Positions 58,037 to 64,000 of a stretch of 64,000 nucleotides of DNA are shown piece after piece. Under the pieces are notes generated by a model that had not been told where the DNA came from, ran no database searches, and saw only the letters and a program-made list of their open reading frames with translations. The translations under genes and the position numbers were made by a program. Source of the stretch: an uncultured Polaribacter sp. (lineage in GTDB: Bacteria > Bacteroidota > Bacteroidia > Flavobacteriales > Flavobacteriaceae); contig NZ_CANMUE010000002.1 in the NCBI RefSeq assembly GCF_947500975.1, positions 124,001 to 188,000 on the forward strand, written 5' to 3'. The first letter of the stretch is position 1; every line of letters begins with the position of its first letter.

Positions 58037-59515
58037 TTATTTTTTAGCTTGATAATTAGTACAATAGAATACCCAAAATTTACGGGATTCTTTATTGTTA
58101 ATTTTAATAATAATTGGTTCTAATTCTGTTATGTTATCAAAATTGTTCTTTAATAAAGGATTGATAATCCCTTTTTTATCTTTATTTTTAAATCGTTTAT
58201 CAGAATCTATAAAGATTGCATTTTTATTGTTTAACATTGTTAAATCATCGCCTAAATAGTCAAAATGTAAAGCAGGTAAACCCATAATGTTTTGTGCATA
58301 AACTTTATCATCCATAAAAAAGTTTAAACAGGCAGATGTTTTATAATTATCATTAGAAAAAACAAATGTATTTGTATATTTTTCTTTAATAATTTCAATT
58401 TCATTAGCTAATTCTTTCCAACCAACCCAAGTGTCATCGCTTTTAATAGGCACTAGATAAAATATAATTTGCAAGCTAAAAAGTACATGAAATACTATTG
58501 AAAATATAATTTGAATCTTCAATAATTTTTTACTGATAAACATACCAGCTAAAATAATACCAGTAATATAAGAAGGCATCATCCAATTTAATTTTACCCA
58601 ATAAATAGGGGTAAGGCTGAAAAAACCAATAAATGTTGGGATAAAAAATGCCAATAAAAACAACGTTTTTGCTTGTGGAATTTTAAATTTAAGCAGCGCT
58701 CTTTTTACATATTTATATGTAAAAGTGATAAAAGTTAAAAATAAAACTGGCAGTAATAAAAACATTTGATGCCCAATTGCACCAAAAAAGTATTTTGGAG
58801 AAATTTTAAATTTAGAAATTGAACTCGTTCTTTCTGAAGATTGAAAAGCAAAAGAGGCAAATTCGTTTTGATAATTCCACCACCAAACGGGGAATGTTAC
58901 TGCAACAGAAATAATTAGCGAAATCCAAAGCCAAGGAGAAAGTAATAATTTTCTGTATTGATTAGAAAATACTAAAAAACCTAATAAACCAATTTGTAAA
59001 AGTAAAGCTGTGTATTTGCTGTTAAAAGCTAGGCCCATAAAGATTCCGCCTAAAATCCAAAACCATTTTTTATCTTCAAAAATTGCTTTGTACAAACAAA
59101 TTAAACTTAATGTCCAGAATAATAATAAAGGAACATCTGGAGTAGAATTAAAAGATAAAATAGAAACAAATATGGTAGAAGCTAATAAAACAAGGGCTTT
59201 TTGTAGTTTTTCTTTTGATAAAAAGTAAGATGCTAGTTTGTGAAAACTTAATATTGTTAAAGATGTAACTACAAAGTCTGCAAATTTGATAGTAAAAATA
59301 GATTGTCCAAAAACTTCTGTAAAAGCTCTTAAAATATAACCTATCATTCCTGGATGGTCAAAATAGGATAGTGATAGGTTTTGACCATATAAATAATAAT
59401 ATGCATCTTGAGGCATTAAGCCCATAAAAGGTAATAATACCAACCTAAAAAGTTGAAACCCTAAAACCCAAGAAATGGCTTTGTTGTTTTTTATGATGGA
59501 TAAAAATTTATTCAT
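58037..59515 (-). CDS. GT39/ArnT-like membrane glycosyltransferase
   Basis: A 492-residue inner-membrane protein with about eleven helices and an extra-cytoplasmic C-terminal domain (about 360-492). The catalytic-loop acidic motif [10 protein letters not shown] and [11 protein letters not shown] (about 36-60) are typical of the PMT/ArnT family that transfers sugars from polyprenyl phosphates. The acceptor may be lipid or protein; it cannot be told. Its start overlaps the trmD stop by 8 bases, so the two are coupled. Confidence 0.88.
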   Translation of the reverse strand: MNKFLSIIKNNKAISWVLGFQLFRLVLLPFMGLMPQDAYYYLYGQNLSLSYFDHPGMIGYILRAFTEVFGQSIFTIKFADFVVTSLTILSFHKLASYFLSKEKLQKALVLLASTIFVSILSFNSTPDVPLLLFWTLSLICLYKAIFEDKKWFWILGGIFMGLAFNSKYTALLLQIGLLGFLVFSNQYRKLLLSPWLWISLIISVAVTFPVWWWNYQNEFASFAFQSSERTSSISKFKISPKYFFGAIGHQMFLLLPVLFLTFITFTYKYVKRALLKFKIPQAKTLFLLAFFIPTFIGFFSLTPIYWVKLNWMMPSYITGIILAGMFISKKLLKIQIIFSIVFHVLFSLQIIFYLVPIKSDDTWVGWKELANEIEIIKEKYTNTFVFSNDNYKTSACLNFFMDDKVYAQNIMGLPALHFDYLGDDLTMLNNKNAIFIDSDKRFKNKDKKGIINPLLKNNFDNITELEPIIIKINNKESRKFWVFYCTNYQAKK

Positions 59516-60188
59516 TGTCTAGCAAATCAGGTCTTATTTCTTCTGTTCTTTTGTATGCTTGATCGCTTCTCCAATCATCGATTTTAGGAAAATTACCTGA
59601 TAATAATACATCTGGAACTTTCATTCCTTCAAACTCTGCTGGTCTTGTATATACTGGAGGTGATAATAAATTGTCTTGAAAAGAATCTGTTAAGGCAGAT
59701 TGCTCATCGCCAATTACGCCAGGTATTAAACGCACAACTGCATCTACTAAAACTGCAGCAGCTAATTCTCCACCCGTTAAAACATAATCTCCAATAGAAA
59801 TTTCTTTGGTAATATATTTATCACGAATTCTTTGATCTACACCTTTATAATGCCCCGTTAAAATTAAAATATTTTCTTTTAAAGAAAGTGTATTTGCAGT
59901 ACCTTGATTTAAGGTTTTTGCATCTGGAGTCATATAAATAACTTCATCGTAATTTCTTTCTTCTTGTAATTTTTTGATACAATTAGAAATAGGTTCAATC
60001 ATTAAAACCATGCCTGCGCCACCACCAAATTGAGTATCATCAATCTGTTTATAGTTACCTAAACCGTATTTGCGTAAATCGTGCACAACAATTTCTGCCA
60101 ACCCTTTTTCTTGTGCACGTTTTATAATTGAATGATTGAAAGGGCTTTGTAATAAATCTGGTGCAACTGAAATAATGTCTATTCGCAT
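59508..60188 (-). CDS. trmD: tRNA (guanine(37)-N1)-methyltransferase
   Basis: TrmD methylates G37 next to the anticodon and prevents frameshifting. The 226-residue SPOUT-fold protein has [14 protein letters not shown] (about 52-65), [11 protein letters not shown] and the knot region [14 protein letters not shown] (about 130-143). It starts [13 protein letters not shown] and ends in the C-terminal helical domain. It is upstream of the GT39-like gene and rplS. Confidence 0.97.
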   Translation of the reverse strand: MRIDIISVAPDLLQSPFNHSIIKRAQEKGLAEIVVHDLRKYGLGNYKQIDDTQFGGGAGMVLMIEPISNCIKKLQEERNYDEVIYMTPDAKTLNQGTANTLSLKENILILTGHYKGVDQRIRDKYITKEISIGDYVLTGGELAAAVLVDAVVRLIPGVIGDEQSALTDSFQDNLLSPPVYTRPAEFEGMKVPDVLLSGNFPKIDDWRSDQAYKRTEEIRPDLLDNE

Positions 60189-60237
60189 TTTACAAATGTA
60201 ATATTTTTGATTGTAGTTTTTAATTTAGAAGAAATTG

Positions 60238-61674
60238 TTATTCAACAATTAAAGTAAATGGGATTGAATATTTAATGTTTACAGGTTTATTTCCAAAAAT
60301 AGCCGGAGATGATTTTGGTAACTTTTTCATAACTCTAATTACTTCCTCCTTTATTTTTATATGTGGAGCTCTAACTTTTAATTCAGTAATTTTTCCTTTT
60401 TTATTAATTTTAAACCCAATAAAAATTCTTTTTCTACCTGGACTTAACCCTAATTTATTTGGTAACTTTGAATTGAATTTTTTAACAAAATATAATTGTA
60501 CTTGTTTGCTAAAACATTTTCTTGCATCTTTTGTAGTTTTAGATTTTTTACAGTTAGGTAGAATAGGCGCTCTTTTGTACCCCATAATATCATTTGTTTT
60601 AATAATATTTTTGTTATTTTCAAAAATTATAACTGAAGTGAAATAGCGATTCAAGTCTTTTTTGTTAATAAAAGTAAAATTGTTTAACTCATAATTTTTA
60701 AATAATGAGATGATTTTTTTTTCTAATTTTTTTGATCTAGAATTTGTTGTAATCTGAAAAGGATTACCATTTTTATTTAACTCGAAGTAAATAGATAATC
60801 TTTCATTAATTCTATTCAAATTTGCTTTATTAATTTCTTCTTCTGTAAGATTTTTAGAAAGATACTTGGTAAAATTATTATCTGTAGAAGGTTTAAAAAT
60901 AGAATCAAAATTTCTAAATATTTTTTCTGTTTTAGGGGCTTCTCCAGTCGTAAAAGATTGAAAAAAAGAATAATCGAAAGAAACAGAATTATTATTAACC
61001 GATTTAGGTGTAAAAATTTCTGGAAATTTATCTACAATGTTTTTGATGTGTTCTTGAAATTCTATAGGGACATCATTTTTTTTTATTTTTAAAAAACCAT
61101 TTTGATCTATAAATAATTTTATATTTAAAGTAACTCTTTTATTATCATTTTCTTTTATTTTAATATTATAATCAATAGATTTATAAAAATATTTTTTTAA
61201 TTTATCTGTAATGCAACTTTTTATATCTGTATAAAAATCTAAATCTAGACAGGATTCACAATTAGGTGAAGTGATCTCTGTAAGTGAATTACTACAATTA
61301 ATAACATTAGTATAGTTATCTTTAGTAATAACCTGAAATGAATACTTTTTTCTTGTATCAAATTTTATATTAAATCTTTTGAGAGAATAATTTTCAAAAG
61401 CCTCAATTAACGACTCATTTAGTTTTGTGTTTCTTCCCGAGTTAACTTGAATGTTGAAAGGTATAGTGTCTTTATTAACAAAAAAAGAAATTTCTAAAGC
61501 AGAATAGTTCTTTGGATAAGTTACACTTTTTAAAAGATGAATAGGTATTTTTTTTTTAAAATAAAGTGATAACTCGTTTTTTGAATTTGGTTCAGAATCT
61601 ATTTCATAATTATTATTCTCTTGAGAATAACTAAAAAAAAATGTAAACAATAAAAGTAAAGTGATATTTTTCAT
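60238..61674 (-). CDS. Exported protein with four TonB-C-like repeats
   Basis: A 478-residue exported protein (signal MKNITLLLLFTFFFSYSQ). Four segments of about 80-90 residues (near 35-120, 150-240, 270-350 and 385-478) share the order helix, strand with hydrophobic/polar alternation (such as FIGFKINKKGKITELKV), helix (such as IKEEVIRVMKKLP) and a closing strand, resembling the TonB C-terminal fold. No membrane anchor or Pro-rich spacer is present, so it is not a TonB. It may bind receptors or other periplasmic partners. Family unknown. Confidence 0.65.
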   Translation of the reverse strand: MKNITLLLLFTFFFSYSQENNNYEIDSEPNSKNELSLYFKKKIPIHLLKSVTYPKNYSALEISFFVNKDTIPFNIQVNSGRNTKLNESLIEAFENYSLKRFNIKFDTRKKYSFQVITKDNYTNVINCSNSLTEITSPNCESCLDLDFYTDIKSCITDKLKKYFYKSIDYNIKIKENDNKRVTLNIKLFIDQNGFLKIKKNDVPIEFQEHIKNIVDKFPEIFTPKSVNNNSVSFDYSFFQSFTTGEAPKTEKIFRNFDSIFKPSTDNNFTKYLSKNLTEEEINKANLNRINERLSIYFELNKNGNPFQITTNSRSKKLEKKIISLFKNYELNNFTFINKKDLNRYFTSVIIFENNKNIIKTNDIMGYKRAPILPNCKKSKTTKDARKCFSKQVQLYFVKKFNSKLPNKLGLSPGRKRIFIGFKINKKGKITELKVRAPHIKIKEEVIRVMKKLPKSSPAIFGNKPVNIKYSIPFTLIVE

Positions 61675-61739
61675 GAAGCGTTATTTTCTTGCCAAAATAC
61701 TAAAAAAAATGGATTGAATTTCCTTAATTTTTTAAATAA

Positions 61740-62693
61740 TTATTCTTCAATACTTACATGATACAAAGCATCACCTTTATTAACTATGGGGGTTTTATTG
61801 ATGCAAAAAATATGACAATTATAAGGTGCGTAAATTTTCTTTTTAAATTCACCAAAAGGATCTTGAATAACCCCTAAAACTTCTTTCTTTTTTACAAAAC
61901 TACCATTTGCTACTATCACCTTAAACATTCCAGAATTTGAAGCTCTCAACCATTTTGTTTTATTTACAACTATTGGTGCTGCTCTTACAGTAATATCACC
62001 TTCTATTAAACCTAAATGAATCAATACATTTCTGGTTCCATTAACACCTTCATTAATAATTGTAGGGTTTAATTCTTTCGATTTTCCACCTTCAAAAAGT
62101 AAAACCGTTTTTCCCATTTTGCTCAAAGTATATCTTAACGATTTTGCAATATTGTTAGAGAAAACAATCATTGGAGGATTAAATACTTTGGCTAATTCTA
62201 AAGCTTTTTTATCGTCTTTACTACAACGAATTTGAGCAATATTATCGCGTTTGCTACCGCCTGTATGAAAATCGATTACATAATCTACAAAAGGGGCGAT
62301 TTTTTTTGTAAACTGGTATGCAAATTGGCTAGCCAAAGAACCATTTAAAGTACCTGGGAACATTCTGTTTAAATCCCGTCCGTCTGGAAACTCTCTCGTT
62401 TGAATTAAATATCCAAAAATATTAAAAACAGGGATGCAAATAATAGTTCCGTTTTTGGGTTTATTAATTTTTAAATCAATAATTTCTCTAACAATACCAA
62501 CACCATTAGTTTCATCTCCATGAATACCAGCTAATAACAAAACAACAGGCCCTGGATTTTTAGAACGCTCTATAATTACAGGAACGTTTACAGTTGTTCT
62601 TGTATGAAGTTTCGCAATTTTTAAATCGATTACAGTACGTTTTCCTTCAGGTATTTCTTCTCCTAAAAGAACAAAAGGTTTATTCATCGACAT
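61740..62693 (-). CDS. Succinylglutamate desuccinylase/aspartoacylase family zinc hydrolase
   Basis: A 317-residue M14-like zinc enzyme. The ligands are His58 and Glu61 ([10 protein letters not shown]) and His143 (IDFHTGG), with RDLNRMFPG (106-114) as the substrate segment. The C-terminal 90 residues form a beta domain. Relatives cleave N-acyl amino acids. It overlaps rimK by 14 bases, so it is the third gene of the operon. It may remove the residues that RimK adds, but this is inferred from context only. Confidence 0.88.
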   Translation of the reverse strand: MSMNKPFVLLGEEIPEGKRTVIDLKIAKLHTRTTVNVPVIIERSKNPGPVVLLLAGIHGDETNGVGIVREIIDLKINKPKNGTIICIPVFNIFGYLIQTREFPDGRDLNRMFPGTLNGSLASQFAYQFTKKIAPFVDYVIDFHTGGSKRDNIAQIRCSKDDKKALELAKVFNPPMIVFSNNIAKSLRYTLSKMGKTVLLFEGGKSKELNPTIINEGVNGTRNVLIHLGLIEGDITVRAAPIVVNKTKWLRASNSGMFKVIVANGSFVKKKEVLGVIQDPFGEFKKKIYAPYNCHIFCINKTPIVNKGDALYHVSIEE

Positions 62694-63558
62694 GAATTTC
62701 TAAATATCTAATAATTTCTTTGGCAATATTTTTTCCTGTGGCAACTTCTATACCTTCTAAACCAGGAGAAGAATTTACTTCTAAAACCAAAGGTCCTTTT
62801 GAAGATTGTAACATATCTACACCAGCAACACCTAAACCTAAAGCTTTGGTTGCTTTTAAAGCTGTTTTTTCTTCTTCGTCTGTTAATTCTATTATAGTAG
62901 CATTGCCACCTCTGTGAAGATTAGATCGGAACTCGCCTTCTTTTCCTTGTCTTTTCATTGCTCCAATTACTTTACCATCAACAACAAATGCTCTAATATC
63001 TGCGCCACCAGCCTCTTTAATAAATTCTTGCGCAATTACTCTGGCACCTAAACCATTAAAAGCTTCTAAAACAGAAGTAGCCGCATTTTTTGTTTCAGCT
63101 AAAACGACTCCTAAACCTTGTGTGCCTTCTAATAATTTTAAAACTAAAGGAGCACCACCAACAGAATCTACAACATGCTCTACATCTTTTGTGTAATTAG
63201 TAAATACCGTTTTTGGTAAACCAACACCAGCTCTTGCTAAAATTTGTAAACTGCTTAATTTATCTCTAGACCTTGTTAATGCTTGCGAAGAAACTGAAGT
63301 AAACACTTTCATCATTTCAAATTGACGAATTACTGCTGTTCCGTAAAATGTAACAGAAGCACCAATTCTTGGAATTATAGCATCAACATTAGAAATATAT
63401 TCGCCTTTATAATAAATTTTAGGTGATTTTTTTTCTATAACAATGTCACATTTTAAATGATCTACCACTAAAACTTCATGTCCACGTTTTTCGGCAGCTT
63501 CAACTAATCTTCTAGTGGAATACAATTTTGGGTTTCTAGATAAAATTACAATTCTCAT
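62680..63558 (-). CDS. rimK: RimK-type alpha-L-glutamate ligase
   Basis: A 292-residue ATP-grasp ligase. RimK of E. coli adds glutamates to the C-terminus of ribosomal protein S6. Visible are the RVDKL-like lead ([21 protein letters not shown]), the ATP-grasp region ([19 protein letters not shown]), and the metal-binding end [21 protein letters not shown]. It overlaps the protease gene upstream by 4 bases and the hydrolase downstream by 14 bases. Whether S6 is the substrate here is not shown. Confidence 0.93.
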   Translation of the reverse strand: MRIVILSRNPKLYSTRRLVEAAEKRGHEVLVVDHLKCDIVIEKKSPKIYYKGEYISNVDAIIPRIGASVTFYGTAVIRQFEMMKVFTSVSSQALTRSRDKLSSLQILARAGVGLPKTVFTNYTKDVEHVVDSVGGAPLVLKLLEGTQGLGVVLAETKNAATSVLEAFNGLGARVIAQEFIKEAGGADIRAFVVDGKVIGAMKRQGKEGEFRSNLHRGGNATIIELTDEEEKTALKATKALGLGVAGVDMLQSSKGPLVLEVNSSPGLEGIEVATGKNIAKEIIRYLEIHVDE

Positions 63559-63995
63559 TTATTTGTTTCTTTTAATTTGAATGATAGATTCTTTTTAGCA
63601 GTGTCAATTACAAACTTTTTATTTAAAAATTTTCTTCCTAATAAAATAGGGTATTTCATATCTTTTCTTTCACTTAAAGTTAAAAATATAGGAAATGTTT
63701 TATTAAAAATGATAATTTCTGTCCGAATCATAAATCTCGTTTCAGAAATACCATTAGAACTTTTTACAATTGTTGAAGAATAATCTTTTGAAGTGAATTC
63801 TTTGTTGTTGTAAAGAAGGTGTTCAGGATCTAAAAGTGTAAATTTAATTAAATTCACTTCATTTTCTGTAATTTCTTGAATATTAGAACAATGAATAGAA
63901 GAAGTATAAGCGCCAGAATCTATTTTAATATCAATATTTTCTAATATTAAATCAGGAAAATCAGCCTTGTCTACTCGTCCTATAGTTAATTTCAT
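63555..63995 (-). CDS. Retropepsin-like protease (ATP-dependent zinc protease/RimB family)
   Basis: A 146-residue protein of the family usually named ATP-dependent zinc protease. The IDSGAYTSS motif (Asp26) is the aspartic-protease type DSG, and [16 protein letters not shown] near the C-terminus is the typical second half. In Pseudomonas a similar protein, RimB, is encoded with RimK and processes modified S6. It leads the three-gene operon here; its ATG at 63995 is 5 bases from the window edge, so its promoter is not visible. Confidence 0.88.
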   Translation of the reverse strand: MKLTIGRVDKADFPDLILENIDIKIDSGAYTSSIHCSNIQEITENEVNLIKFTLLDPEHLLYNNKEFTSKDYSSTIVKSSNGISETRFMIRTEIIIFNKTFPIFLTLSERKDMKYPILLGRKFLNKKFVIDTAKKNLSFKLKETNK

Positions 63996-64000
63996 TTAAA

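Overview
The window is a strongly AT-rich chromosome segment from a member of the Flavobacteriaceae (Bacteroidota), most like a marine genus such as Polaribacter or Tenacibaculum. The evidence is the gene set (DUF4835/PorD, DUF4249 beside a TonB receptor, CAL67264-type membrane protein beside ettA, monomeric isocitrate dehydrogenase, CarB without its regulatory domain), promoters of the Bacteroidota type (TTTG, 19-20 bases, TAnnTTTG), and the near absence of strong Shine-Dalgarno sites. No rRNA, tRNA, CRISPR array, intact insertion sequence or prophage was seen.

Layout. 1-9.7 kb: the end of an M1 aminopeptidase, then dapA, a ferritin, and a compact forward cluster bamD, rpoZ-like, coaBC, porD, recN, followed by fabI. 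9.9-19.2 kb: a glycosyltransferase converging on yidC and pyrG, an outer-membrane protein, a lipoprotein gene broken by one stop codon, rpmH and carB. 19.2-31.1 kb: small housekeeping clusters (prmC, ribD, a HAD hydrolase, yigZ, dnaA, a tetrapyrrole-methylase-type enzyme, a lysozyme-like enzyme, mltG, an AroE-like dehydrogenase). 31.2-35.1 kb: dapF, an HtrA protease and a long-form GAPDH. 35.4-40.6 kb: a redox/electrophile-response island (DoxX, OsmC, FMN reductase, cysteine-less glutaredoxin-like protein, MarR, pirin) followed by fadH. 41-46.3 kb: a one-protein hybrid two-component system with a Spy-like exported protein, then ettA. 46.4-51.6 kb: an Asn-rich exported protein, a permuted-papain-like candidate with DUF6095 and murQ, an orphan gene and a stretch of gene debris. 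51.6-57.2 kb: DUF4249 lipoprotein, TonB receptor and isocitrate dehydrogenase. 57.5-64 kb: rplS, a GT39-like enzyme, trmD, a protein of TonB-C-like repeats, and an operon of retropepsin-like protease, RimK and aspartoacylase-like hydrolase.

How the genes work together. Most are core metabolism and envelope biogenesis: lysine/peptidoglycan precursors (dapA, dapF), envelope assembly (bamD, yidC, porD), peptidoglycan turnover (mltG, murQ, lysozyme-like enzyme), nucleotide and cofactor synthesis (pyrG, carB, coaBC, ribD) and translation (rpmH, rplS, prmC, trmD, ettA). The least explained parts are two genes with no usable AUG/GUG/UUG start (ribD and the lysozyme-like gene), a similar palindrome at the promoters of gap and icd, dispersed repeats (one inside the prmC coding sequence), and the protease-RimK-hydrolase operon. 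The last is the best candidate for a system of reversible amino-acid tailing. All functions are inferred from sequence alone; no database search was possible.
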